Assembly: GCA_900752065.1 (NCBI GenBank)
Contig: CAADTT010000117.1
Span: forward strand, 1-16,694
Length of the DNA stretch: 16,694 nucleotides
Origin: Lachnospiraceae bacterium
GTDB lineage: Bacteria > Bacillota > Clostridia > Lachnospirales > Lachnospiraceae
Reading direction: 5' to 3'
This document shows, in pieces, positions 6,094 through 13,395 of the stretch (position 1 is its first letter; each line of letters begins with the position of its first letter). A model generated the notes under the pieces. The model had not been told where the DNA came from, did no database searches, and saw only the letters and a list, made by a program, of their open reading frames with translations. Position numbers and translations under genes: made by a program.

Positions 6094-7579
6094 TGATCGG
6101 TACCTCCTGATATTTTCTGAGCACAAAGAACATGATCGTTCCTGCGCCTAATTTGCTGCTCGCCCATATCTTTCCGCCATGATCCTCCACGATCTTCTTC
6201 ACAATGGAAAGCCCGATGCCGCTGCCTCCCCGGGACGAATTTCTGGAGGCATCTGTCCGGTAAAACCGGTCAAAGATCAACGGAAGATCCTTCGCTGCGA
6301 TGCCCTTACCGTTATCTTCGATCTCCACCTGGATAAAATCTCCCACATCCTTTACCCGAATGCTGATATAGCCCTTAGGCTTGTCCAGATATTTTACGGA
6401 ATTTCCAATTATATTGTTGATGACCCGCTTCATCTGCTCCGCATCAGCGATGACCTGGGTATCCTTGTCCACATAGTTAAAATAGGAAAGCTCAATGCCT
6501 TCCGCCTCCAGTTCCACGCCCATCTCTTCCACGCAGTCGTCAAAATAATCAATGACATTGATCTTGCTGAAGGTATATGGGATACGGTTCGTGTCGATCT
6601 TTGAATAAAAAGTCAGCTCATTGATCAGCCGGTCCATCTCGTTCGCTTTGTTATAAATCGTGCGAATGTAGCGGTCCATCTTCTCCGGCGTGTCCGCCAC
6701 ACCGTCCATGATGCCCTCCACATAGCCTTTTACTGCCGTGATCGGCGTTTTCAGATCATGGGAGATATTGCTGATCAACTCCTTATTTTCCTTATCATAT
6801 TCTACCTTCTGCGCCGCCGTCTCTTTCAACCGCTGACGCATTTCCTCGAAATCCCGGCACAATTCGCTGATCTCGTCATCCCCCTCCACATCCATCACAA
6901 AATCCAGGTTTCCCTCCTTAATATTCTGAGTGGCGAGCTTCAGCTTCTTCAGCGGTGCGCTGATTCCGCTGTAGATCCAGGCTGTCAGCAGAAGTCCCGT
7001 AAGTATAAGGATCACCACGATCGACACCAGCATATCCCGGATAAAGGATTTGAGTTGAGGCACCATGGCATTGACCCCGGTAATGATAAAAGCGCTCCCT
7101 CTGCTGCCGTCCCGGAAACAGAGATCCAACTGCTTAACGAATGCCTTTACATCTCTTCCAATATAGATCCCGTCGTCAGATGCCTGACTGGAATCACCAA
7201 AGTCGGGAAGTTCCTGGAACAGCTTCGTAATACTCCCTCTGCTGCCGGAGTAATAGAGCGCCTGCTCTCTGCGCACCACCAGATAGGAATACCTTTCCCC
7301 GAGCTCCTCATTTAAATTCTCCAGATATGTGGTATCGAGAAAGGCATCCGTATTTTCTTCCGCCTTCCTCTGCATCTTCTCAAAAATGTTCTGCGTCGAT
7401 TTGCTCAGCATCTGCAGCGTATTGGAAAAGGATTCATAAGTCAGATCTTCGATGCCGTAGCTCTCTTCGACAGACTTTATCTGATATCTTCCAAAGCCCA
7501 CAAATGCTGCCGCCGCCATCAGCACAGGCACAAATATAATCACAAAAAAAGCTATGGTAAGCCTTGTTTTCAGCTTCAT
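6086..7579 (-). CDS. Membrane sensor histidine kinase
   Basis: This 497-residue kinase is the partner of the overlapping response regulator. Its order is TM1 (about 8-29), an extracytoplasmic sensor region (about 30-180), TM2 (about 183-205), a HAMP linker (about 206-258), and HisKA with H274 in ISNISHDLKTP. The ATPase domain follows with N-box N389/N393, G1 box DNGKG (422-426), an F box near FDRFYR and G2 box GGSGIGL (451-457). The sensor region shows no fold I recognise. The ATG has GGAGG 7 nt upstream. It should autophosphorylate H274 and transfer to D52 of the regulator. The signal is unknown. Confidence 0.94.
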   Translation of the reverse strand: MKLKTRLTIAFFVIIFVPVLMAAAAFVGFGRYQIKSVEESYGIEDLTYESFSNTLQMLSKSTQNIFEKMQRKAEENTDAFLDTTYLENLNEELGERYSYLVVRREQALYYSGSRGSITKLFQELPDFGDSSQASDDGIYIGRDVKAFVKQLDLCFRDGSRGSAFIITGVNAMVPQLKSFIRDMLVSIVVILILTGLLLTAWIYSGISAPLKKLKLATQNIKEGNLDFVMDVEGDDEISELCRDFEEMRQRLKETAAQKVEYDKENKELISNISHDLKTPITAVKGYVEGIMDGVADTPEKMDRYIRTIYNKANEMDRLINELTFYSKIDTNRIPYTFSKINVIDYFDDCVEEMGVELEAEGIELSYFNYVDKDTQVIADAEQMKRVINNIIGNSVKYLDKPKGYISIRVKDVGDFIQVEIEDNGKGIAAKDLPLIFDRFYRTDASRNSSRGGSGIGLSIVKKIVEDHGGKIWASSKLGAGTIMFFVLRKYQEVPINE

Positions 7580-7608
7580 AAAACCGCCTCCAGAGTTTTT
7601 ATGAGTTT

Positions 7609-7637
7609 ATGATACCATAAATATGCGCCTGTTTCAC
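7609..7637 (-). promoter_or_regulatory. Candidate extended -10 promoter of the two-component operon
   Basis: On the minus strand TGGTATCAT gives an extended -10 (TATCAT at 7609-7614). The -35 region (GTGAAA at 7632-7637, or TGTGAA one base upstream) is weak, suggesting that an activator may help. The leader to the ATG is about 23 nt. Confidence 0.4.
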
Positions 7638-7656
7638 ATAAACTTTTTATAAACAC

Positions 7657-7672
7657 GCAAAACCAGTTTTGC
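7657..7672. repeat. Palindrome GCAAAAC-CA-GTTTTGC
   Basis: Two perfect 7-nt arms (7657-7663 and 7666-7672) flank CA. The palindrome lies just upstream of the weak -35 of the two-component promoter, about where an activator dimer would bind, and downstream of the metK terminator. It could equally be a hairpin in read-through RNA. Confidence 0.5.
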
Positions 7673-7714
7673 ATATGCCTTGCCCCCAAAGCTTTCCTTC
7701 AGATGTATGGTGCC

Positions 7715-7759
7715 AAAAAAGCCACCCTGTACAGTGAAACCTGTATGGGATGGCCTTTT
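7715..7759 (-). terminator. Rho-independent terminator of metK
   Basis: Minus-strand RNA forms AAAAGGCCATCC paired with GGGTGGCTTTTTT (7715-7726 with 7748-7759, G-U pairs included), with an inner TACAG/CTGTA stem. The 3' arm runs directly into six T (7715-7720). It begins 19 nt after the metK stop. Confidence 0.85.
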
Positions 7760-7777
7760 GGGTATTAGGTTTTAAAA

Positions 7778-8968
7778 TTATGCAAGATATTTCTTCAATT
7801 CTTCGACTCTGTCCAGCTTCTCCCAGGGGAGATCCAGATCGTTGCGGCCAAAGTGTCCGTATGCCGCTGTCTGCTTGTAGATCGGCCGGCGCAGATCCAG
7901 CATCTTGATGATGCCTGCCGGACGCAGATCAAAATGCTCTCTCACGATCTCTGTCAGCTTCTCATCGGAAAGTTTTCCTGTACCGAAGGTATCCACCATG
8001 ACAGATGTTGGCCTTGCCACGCCAATGGCGTAGGAAAGCTGGATCTCGCATTTGTCTGCAAGCCCTGCCGCCACAATATTTTTTGCAACGTAGCGGGCTG
8101 CGTATGCTGCGGAACGGTCCACCTTCGTGCAGTCCTTTCCGGAGAAAGCGCCGCCGCCGTGTCTCGCATAGCCGCCATAAGTGTCTACAATGATCTTCCG
8201 ACCTGTCAGTCCGCTGTCCCCGTGCGGGCCGCCAATCACAAAGCGTCCTGTTGGATTGACAAAAAATCTGGTATTTTCATCCACCATATCCGCGGGAAGA
8301 ATCGCATCAAATACATACTTTTTAATATCCTCATGAATCTGCTCCTGGGTCACATCCGGGTCATGCTGAGTAGAAAGAACGACTGCATCCAGTCTGGACG
8401 GTCTGCCGTTTTCATCATACTCCACGCTGACCTGAGTTTTTCCGTCCGGGCGCAGATACGGAAGCGTACCGTCCTTGCGGATCTTTGTGAGCTGAAGAGC
8501 CAGCTTATGCGCCAGAGAAATGGGATACGGCATATACTCCTCTGTCTCATTGCTGGCATAGCCGAACATCATGCCCTGATCCCCGGCGCCGATCGCCTCG
8601 ATCTCCTCATCGGACATCTCATTCTCCTTTGCTTCCAGAGCCTTGTCCACGCCCAGAGCGATGTCTGCGGACTGCTCGTCGATGGCTGTGATGACTCCGC
8701 AGGTTTCTGCGTCGAATCCATATTTTCCTCTGGTATAACCAATCTCTTTTATCGTGTCACGCACGATTCTTTGAATATCCACATAAGCCTTTGTGGTAAT
8801 CTCACCCATAACCAGAACCAGGCCCGTCGTGGTGGCTGTCTCGCAGGCCACGCGGCTCATGGGATCCTGCTCCAGCAGTGCGTCCAGAATAGCATCGGAA
8901 ATCTGGTCGCACATCTTATCCGGATGTCCCTCGGTTACTGACTCAGAAGTAAACAATAATTTCTCCAT
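7778..8968 (-). CDS. metK: S-adenosylmethionine synthase
   Basis: This enzyme makes S-adenosylmethionine from methionine and ATP. The 396-residue protein is full length for the family. Visible signatures are TEGHPDK (H15, D17), the MetK motif GAGDQG (127-132), GGPHGDSGLTGRK (246-258) and the P-loop-like GGGAFSGKD (271-279). The start at 8968 is preceded by AAGGAGG with 6 nt spacing; the longer frame to 9004 has no support. The gene forms its own transcription unit: a promoter at 9201-9229, a SAM-I riboswitch with attenuator in the leader, and a terminator after the stop. High SAM should shut off its transcription. Confidence 0.99.
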   Translation of the reverse strand: MEKLLFTSESVTEGHPDKMCDQISDAILDALLEQDPMSRVACETATTTGLVLVMGEITTKAYVDIQRIVRDTIKEIGYTRGKYGFDAETCGVITAIDEQSADIALGVDKALEAKENEMSDEEIEAIGAGDQGMMFGYASNETEEYMPYPISLAHKLALQLTKIRKDGTLPYLRPDGKTQVSVEYDENGRPSRLDAVVLSTQHDPDVTQEQIHEDIKKYVFDAILPADMVDENTRFFVNPTGRFVIGGPHGDSGLTGRKIIVDTYGGYARHGGGAFSGKDCTKVDRSAAYAARYVAKNIVAAGLADKCEIQLSYAIGVARPTSVMVDTFGTGKLSDEKLTEIVREHFDLRPAGIIKMLDLRRPIYKQTAAYGHFGRNDLDLPWEKLDRVEELKKYLA

Positions 8969-9023
8969 GAAATCCTCCTTTATCGAATGGCTATATTTTC
9001 TCATTTTTCATATACTTAGCTAC

Positions 9024-9048
9024 GAAAAAAGCCCGCCTAAGCGGACCT
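9024..9048 (-). terminator. Riboswitch-controlled attenuator of metK
   Basis: On the minus strand AGGTCCGC (9041-9048) pairs with GCGGGCTT (9029-9036) around TTAG. Seven T follow (9024-9030, overlapping the arm). It lies between the SAM aptamer and the metK ribosome binding site, where the off-state terminator is expected. Confidence 0.88.
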
Positions 9049-9071
9049 CCTATCTTCTTGATAAGCAAATC

Positions 9072-9169
9072 CTCTTATTGTTCGATCGCTCGCTCAGGTT
9101 GGCACCTTCCTCATAGGGGGTTGCCGTGGCTTCTCAGATCCTTTGTATCTCCACCACTCTGAATAAGAG
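9072..9169 (-). promoter_or_regulatory. SAM-I (S-box) riboswitch aptamer
   Basis: Read on the minus strand, P1 is formed by CTCTTATT (9162-9169) and AATAAGAG (9072-9079). Between them are the S-box landmarks in order: GTGGTGGAG, a TGAGAAGCC kink-turn segment, CGGCAACC, GGTGCCAACC and GAGCGAGCG. The 3' P1 strand can alternatively pair with the CTTAT just downstream, giving the usual aptamer/attenuator switch. With SAM bound, P1 forms and the downstream terminator stops metK transcription. Confidence 0.97.
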
Positions 9170-9200
9170 AAAATATAAATCTATGTTGTTTACGCCTACT

Positions 9201-9229
9201 ACCATAACGCATTTTCCTGTATCCGTCAA
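9201..9229 (-). promoter_or_regulatory. metK: Promoter of metK
   Basis: On the minus strand TTGACG (9224-9229), a 17-nt spacer and TATGGT (9201-9206) give a good sigma-A promoter. Transcription should start near 9194, about 25 nt before the riboswitch P1. It lies directly after the murA terminator. Confidence 0.75.
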
Positions 9230-9239
9230 GAGCTATCAG

Positions 9240-9269
9240 AAAAAAACAGCCGCACCTTTCGGCGCGGCT
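9240..9269 (-). terminator. Rho-independent terminator of murA
   Basis: AGCCGCGCC and GGTGCGGCT pair around a GAAA tetraloop (9248-9269), followed on the minus strand by seven T (9240-9246). It begins 5 nt after the murA stop codon. Confidence 0.93.
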
Positions 9270-9274
9270 TATTT

Positions 9275-10567
9275 TTATACCACCTGAAGCTTAAATTTCC
9301 GGATTTCTTTTTCGCTGGATACCTTCTGAATCTCGGCTCCCAGATTGCGGAGCTTCTCTTCGAAATTCTCATACCCTCTCTGGATATATACGATATCATC
9401 AACGATCGTGATGCCCTCTGCCGCCAGCCCTGCAATGACCAGTGCGGCTCCCGCACGCAGATCCGGTGCACTGACCCGTGCTCCTGTGAGCTTTTCCACA
9501 CCGGTAATAATGGCCGTGTTTCCCTCCACCTTTACCGAGGCTCCCATTCTGGCAAGCTCATCAATATATTTAAAACGGTTTTCGAAAATACTTTCCGTCA
9601 CAATGCTCGTTCCTTTTGCCAAAGCCAGCGTCACGCCAATCTGCGGCTGCATATCGGTGGGATATCCCGGATAGGGAAGTGTTTTCACATTGGTGTTTGT
9701 CAGACGCTTTGAGGCTACCACACGGACTGCATCGTCAAACTCTTCCACCTCGCACCCAATCTCTATCAATTTTGCGGTGGTAGCTTCAAGATGCTTTGGA
9801 ATTACATTTTTTACCATCACGTCGCCCTTGGTCGCTGCCGCTGCAAACATAAAGGTTCCGGCTTCAATTTGATCAGGAATAATCGAATATTCCGTCTTAT
9901 GCAGCTTCTCAACGCCCCAGATCCGGATGACGTCTGTTCCGGCGCCTTTAACATTCGCCCCCATACTGTTCAGGAAATTCGCCACGTCCACGACATGAGG
10001 CTCTCTCGCCGCATTTTCGATGATCGTACGTCCCTCTGCCATAGCTGCCGCCATCATGATATTGATCGTCGCACCTACCGAAACGGTATCCAGGAAAATA
10101 TGGCTTCCCCGAAGTCTCTCCGCCTGCGCCACGATCGCACCATTAATAATATCAACCTTCGCTCCTAATGCCTTAAAGCCCTTGATGTGAAGGTCTATCG
10201 GCCTGCTTCCAATGTTGCATCCGCCCGGAAGCGGAACCTCTGCTCTCCTATATTTCCCCAGCAACGCCCCCAACAGATAATAGGAGGCCCTGATCCTTTT
10301 AATATATTCATAGTCAACGCTGAAATCGCCGATCATAGAACCATTTATCGACACTTTGTTTCGGCTGATCCTGTTCACTTGCGCGCCGATTCCGCTGATG
10401 GCTTCCAGCAGCACATTAATATCCTGTACATCCGGCAGATTTTCCAGAAACACAGTTTCATCTGTCATGATCGCTGCCGCCAGAATACCCAGTGCCGCGT
10501 TCTTTGCTCCGCCTATTTCTACTTCACCGACTAACGGGTTTCCACCCCTTATAATATATTGTTCCAT
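9275..10567 (-). CDS. murA: UDP-N-acetylglucosamine 1-carboxyvinyltransferase
   Basis: This enzyme catalyses the first committed step of peptidoglycan synthesis, adding enolpyruvate from PEP to UDP-GlcNAc in the cytoplasm. The 430-residue protein is full length. It shows K22/N23 in GGAKNAAL, the arginine pair in KRIRASYYLLG (91, 93), and the active-site loop PLPGGCNIGSRPIDLH with C117, the residue fosfomycin alkylates, and R122. The start at 10567 is chosen because the conserved MEQYIIRGGNPL begins there and GAGGTG lies about 4 nt upstream. Bacillota often carry two paralogues (MurA/MurZ, or MurA1/MurA2), and I cannot tell which this is. A clear promoter lies about 310 nt upstream, making an unusually long, hairpin-rich leader. 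Confidence 0.98.
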   Translation of the reverse strand: MEQYIIRGGNPLVGEVEIGGAKNAALGILAAAIMTDETVFLENLPDVQDINVLLEAISGIGAQVNRISRNKVSINGSMIGDFSVDYEYIKRIRASYYLLGALLGKYRRAEVPLPGGCNIGSRPIDLHIKGFKALGAKVDIINGAIVAQAERLRGSHIFLDTVSVGATINIMMAAAMAEGRTIIENAAREPHVVDVANFLNSMGANVKGAGTDVIRIWGVEKLHKTEYSIIPDQIEAGTFMFAAAATKGDVMVKNVIPKHLEATTAKLIEIGCEVEEFDDAVRVVASKRLTNTNVKTLPYPGYPTDMQPQIGVTLALAKGTSIVTESIFENRFKYIDELARMGASVKVEGNTAIITGVEKLTGARVSAPDLRAGAALVIAGLAAEGITIVDDIVYIQRGYENFEEKLRNLGAEIQKVSSEKEIRKFKLQVV

Positions 10568-10762
10568 AGGACACCTCAAATTCTTGTTTACAACGGCAGA
10601 CCACATGCTCTGTCTTCCTGCCGCCGCCCTTATTATATACTACCCGTAATTTATTCCCGCGAGCAACGCGCCTCGCGGCAGTGCCTCCCCAGACACTTCT
10701 GCAATATGATATTCAAATACTTACCAAAACAAAAAACACTTCGCACTACTCCGCAGTGCCAG

Positions 10763-10787
10763 GATCAAGAATCACAGATTCTTGATC
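10763..10787. repeat. Perfect 11-bp hairpin with ACA loop
   Basis: GATCAAGAATC and GATTCTTGATC flank ACA (TGT on the minus strand). A G-T and an A-T pair can extend the stem at its base. There is no T-run after it on either strand, so it is not an ordinary terminator. Confidence 0.85.
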
Positions 10788-10809
10788 TTTCGGGCTTCGC
10801 CCTATGAAC

Positions 10810-10858
10810 ACACAGCCTGACAAATCTGTCCGCCTGCGGACGATTTGTCATTCTGTGT
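10810..10858. repeat. Compound hairpin, 21 pairs over 49 nt
   Basis: Nested arms are ACACAG/CTGTGT, TGACAAATC/GATTTGTCA and GTCCGC/GCGGAC, broken only by a 2x2 internal loop and one bulged T. In minus-strand RNA it would start about 20 nt after the inferred murA transcription start. Confidence 0.85.
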
Positions 10859-10885
10859 CTTCGCACTGCTCATGGCTACCTCAAC

Positions 10886-10913
10886 ATTATATCACATTCT
10901 CCCTTTTTGTAAA
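10886..10913 (-). promoter_or_regulatory. Strong promoter reading through the repeat toward murA
   Basis: On the minus strand TTTACA (10908-10913), a 16-nt spacer and consensus TATAAT (10886-10891) preceded by TGA (extended -10). The start is expected near 10879, giving a leader of about 310 nt to the murA ATG. A second TATAAT nearer the gene (10632-10637) has no recognisable -35. Confidence 0.72.
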
Positions 10914-10938
10914 TAAAAATTAAGATTTCGGTAATTTT

Positions 10939-11439
10939 TTATGAATTTTTGAGAAGCCGGACAATCTTTTCCATCGTTTCTTCTATGCCAAGCCCCGCTT
11001 CTTCTACCGTTATATCTGCATATTTTTCATAAAGAGGGACGCGTTCGCTGTAAAGCTCATGCAGGCTTTGTCCGGATTTCAGAACCACTCCCCGGCACCG
11101 AAGGTTTCCCAGTCGGTTCCTGAGTTCATGATATGGGAGCTGAAGGTAGACGACTTTTCCGATTTTTTTCAGATGCTCCATTGCCTCCCGGCCGTAAACC
11201 ACGCTTCCCCCTGTAGCTATTACACAGTGGTCTGCGACAATCTGGCTGTTGACACGGTTCTCCACCTGAAGAAAGCCCTCGTTTCCAACCTCCTCCATGA
11301 TCTCAAACAAACGCTTCCCCTCCTGCGCCTGAATCATCAGATCCGAATCTATAAACCCATAGCCGAGCACCTTTGCCAGTACAACACCTATCGTACTTTT
11401 TCCGGAACCGGGCATCCCGATCAAAATGATATTTTCCAT
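10939..11439 (-). CDS. Shikimate kinase-like protein with altered substrate site
   Basis: This 166-residue P-loop kinase has the shikimate kinase layout. Walker A GMPGSGKST spans 8-16, FIDSD carries D31/D33, TGGSVV (76-81) is the substrate-loop glycine pair, the lid segment contains R114/R116, and R133 lies in SERVPLYEKYAD. The family normally phosphorylates shikimate in the chorismate pathway. The usual FR..E motif, whose arginine (R58 in AroK) contacts the shikimate carboxylate, reads FLQVE here, with L57 in place of arginine. No other aromatic-pathway gene is nearby. The ribosome binding site is weak (GAGAGA, about 9 nt). I call it a family member and leave the substrate open; database labels will probably say aroK. 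Confidence 0.85.
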   Translation of the reverse strand: MENIILIGMPGSGKSTIGVVLAKVLGYGFIDSDLMIQAQEGKRLFEIMEEVGNEGFLQVENRVNSQIVADHCVIATGGSVVYGREAMEHLKKIGKVVYLQLPYHELRNRLGNLRCRGVVLKSGQSLHELYSERVPLYEKYADITVEEAGLGIEETMEKIVRLLKNS

Positions 11440-11514
11440 AAACTATGTCTCTCTTTCTCATCATGCCGTTCGGCTGCCGTTTTCCCAGGAGCCAAATCCT
11501 GACGATTTTCGAAT

Positions 11515-11543
11515 AGATTACCACAAAAATGCATTTCTTTCAA
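11515..11543 (-). promoter_or_regulatory. Promoter of the shikimate kinase-like gene
   Basis: On the minus strand TTGAAA (11538-11543), a 17-nt spacer and TAATCT (11515-11520) with TGG just before the -10. Transcription should start near 11508, leaving a leader of about 70 nt. Confidence 0.55.
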
Positions 11544-11547
11544 CACA

Positions 11548-11576
11548 TTGACATAGATATAGAGAAACATTATTTC
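11548..11576 (+). promoter_or_regulatory. Tentative promoter of the DUF885 gene
   Basis: TTGACA (11548-11553) with a 17-nt spacer and TATTTC (11571-11576). The -10 is poor, and the implied start near 11583 would place the ribosome binding site (AGGTGG, 11582-11587) at the very 5' end of the RNA. The true start of transcription may therefore differ. Confidence 0.3.
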
Positions 11577-11590
11577 CATACAGGTGGCCT

Positions 11591-13312
11591 ATGCTGAATG
11601 ACAAACGCTCCCTCATCCTTAAAATTCTACTGGTTCCCACAGCCCTTCTGCTTGTTCTCTCCATCCGTTTTTACGCAGACAACAAGGAATTTACCGATTT
11701 TACCCGACAGATGTTCCGCAATGAGATTACTGGAAATACCCTGAATCTCCACTATACACTGTCCGATCCTCATTCCTTCGGCATCGACTCCTACCCCATT
11801 ACACTGGGAAACGCTGATCCCGACGCTCTCGCCCAGGGCATTTCTTCCCTTGAAAACTACCGGGAAGCCCTCGCACACATATCCCGAAAAAATCTGTCCG
11901 AAAATAATAAGCTGACCTATGATATCCTTTCCTCTTATTTGGATATACAGGAGCAGGGAAAAGATTTTTCTCTGTACGAGGAGCCTCTGGGACCCACGAT
12001 CGGCACGCAGGCCCAGCTCCCAGTCCTTCTGGCGGAGTATGCCTTTCGGGATGCGGCTGATATTGATGAATATATGTCTCTTCTCTCCCAGATGGATGAA
12101 TACTACGCCTCTATCCTCCGGTTTGAAAAGGCAAAATCCGATGCCGGGCTTTTCATGAGCGACACCTCGGTTGATAATATTATTTCTCAATGCCAGGCTT
12201 TTATTGATGCAGACGAGAACTTTCTGCTGCCAATTTTTGAAGAAAAAATAAAAGATATCGACGGTCTTTCTGCTGCCCGGAAGGAAGCGCTGTGCACAAA
12301 ACACGAAGCGATCGTAAAAAATCATGTTCTCCCCGCCTATCAGCTTCTGATCGACGGCCTGACAGATCTGAAAGGTACCGGAAAAAATTCCGTCGGGCTG
12401 GCAAATTTTGACCGTGGAAAGGAATACTACGAATATCTTGTAAAATCCAGCACCGGCTGCTTCGATCCTGTCCCGGAGCTGGAAAAACGGATTCAAAAAC
12501 AGCTCATCTCCGACTTTCAGGAGCTCCAGACGGTAATAAAAGAACATCCGGAGGCTTTGCGCTCCCCCGCCGCATTTTCTCTCGATGTCTCAGATCCCGC
12601 TGCTGTTTTAGAAGATCTGCAGAAGAAAATCTCAGAGGATTTTCCGGCCCCTCCCGACGTGTCCTATGACGTAAAATACGTCCATAAATCCATGGAGGAT
12701 TTTCTGAGTCCCGCCTTTTACCTCACTCCGCCGATGGATAATCTCTCTTCAAATGTGATTTATATCAACAACGCCCCCAGCTACACGCCTCTGGAGTTGT
12801 ACACCACCCTTGCCCACGAGGGATACCCGGGACACCTCTATCAGACGATCTGCTCCGGCAGCGTTCCTTCCAATGAAGTGAGGAGCATCCTGAATTTTGG
12901 CGGATATGTGGAGGGATGGGCCACCTATGTAGAAATGTATTCCTATTCGCTGGCAGACACGGACCCCGCCGCCGCAGACCTGTACCGCCTGAACCGTTCC
13001 CTGATCCTGGGTATTTCCAGCGCTCTGGATATTGCTGTCAACTACCACGGCTACACCAGGGAGCAGGTTGCTGACTATCTGGCAAAGGTTGGCTTTCAGA
13101 GCGGCGCCGCCGCAGATTCCCTCTACGATACGCTCATAGAGTCCCCTGCAAATTACCTGAAATATTATGTGGGATTTCTTTGCTTTACAGATCTTCGGGA
13201 TGCGGTAAGAGAAGACCGGGGGGATGACTTCAGCCTGAAAGAATTCCACAAAGAAGTGCTGGATATCGGTCCTGCCCCCTTCCCTGTACTGGAACATTAC
13301 CTGATCGATTAA
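11591..13312 (+). CDS. Membrane-anchored DUF885 family protein (probable metallopeptidase)
   Basis: This 573-residue protein begins with a basic tip (MLNDKRSLILK) and one hydrophobic segment (about 8-25). There is no lipobox, so it is probably anchored with the bulk outside. The C-terminal half carries the DUF885 hallmark LAHEGYPGH (H409, E410, H415) and, 26 residues after H415, YVEGWATY with E441. This is a pattern expected for a zinc site in which two histidines and a glutamate bind metal. Later DUF885-like segments include NYHGYTREQ and SPANYLKYYVGF. Length fits the family, whose members are poorly characterised and generally presumed peptidases. The ATG has AGGTGG only 3 nt before it. It stands alone between divergent shikimate-kinase-like and downstream S1-domain genes, each with its own promoter candidate. 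Substrate unknown. Confidence 0.9.
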   Translation: MLNDKRSLILKILLVPTALLLVLSIRFYADNKEFTDFTRQMFRNEITGNTLNLHYTLSDPHSFGIDSYPITLGNADPDALAQGISSLENYREALAHISRKNLSENNKLTYDILSSYLDIQEQGKDFSLYEEPLGPTIGTQAQLPVLLAEYAFRDAADIDEYMSLLSQMDEYYASILRFEKAKSDAGLFMSDTSVDNIISQCQAFIDADENFLLPIFEEKIKDIDGLSAARKEALCTKHEAIVKNHVLPAYQLLIDGLTDLKGTGKNSVGLANFDRGKEYYEYLVKSSTGCFDPVPELEKRIQKQLISDFQELQTVIKEHPEALRSPAAFSLDVSDPAAVLEDLQKKISEDFPAPPDVSYDVKYVHKSMEDFLSPAFYLTPPMDNLSSNVIYINNAPSYTPLELYTTLAHEGYPGHLYQTICSGSVPSNEVRSILNFGGYVEGWATYVEMYSYSLADTDPAAADLYRLNRSLILGISSALDIAVNYHGYTREQVADYLAKVGFQSGAAADSLYDTLIESPANYLKYYVGFLCFTDLRDAVREDRGDDFSLKEFHKEVLDIGPAPFPVLEHYLID

Positions 13313-13330
13313 CATTTTACTTCTGTTTGC

Positions 13331-13359
13331 TTTACTTTACGTTCAAAAAATGATATAGT
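13331..13359 (+). promoter_or_regulatory. Promoter of the S1-domain gene
   Basis: TTTACT (13331-13336), a 17-nt spacer and TATAGT (13354-13359) preceded by TGA (extended -10). The start is expected near 13366, 30 nt before the ATG. Confidence 0.65.
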
Positions 13360-13395
13360 TTTTTCAGAATGACTTATTATAAGGAGGGGCATAAC

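Larger units (their letters stand above)
10655..10875. repeat. Mosaic of nested palindromes (probable interspersed repeat element)
   Basis: This stretch is built from successive inverted repeats: CCGCGAG/CTCGCGG (10657-10678), GCACT/AGTGC (10743-10759), an 11-bp perfect hairpin (10763-10787), GGGC/GCCC (10792-10802) and a 21-bp compound hairpin (10810-10858). The last four are bracketed by the direct repeats TTCGCACTACTC (10740-10751) and TTCGCACTGCTC (10860-10871), which differ at one base. The base composition is unlike the AT-rich flanks. Reading frames crossing it look like by-products of the palindromes. It probably belongs to a dispersed repeat family, and it lies wholly within the murA leader. 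Confidence 0.6.

Noticed and set aside
7633..7651. TTCACA/TTTATA pair as a second Pho-type site
   Set aside because: The two hexamers are 13 bp apart, not 11, there are only two of them, and they point away from the kinase gene.
7853..8941. 362-codon frame antisense to metK
   Set aside because: metK is unmistakable on the other strand. The long antisense frame reflects codon bias and its translation has no recognisable motif.
10559..10807. 82-codon plus-strand frame across the murA leader
   Set aside because: It is composed of palindrome-derived sequence, starts antisense to murA and lacks a ribosome binding site. It is probably a repeat-derived false gene.
11627..12547. 306-codon frame antisense to the DUF885 gene
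   Set aside because: The sense strand carries a full-length family protein with its metal-site motif. The antisense product matches nothing I know.
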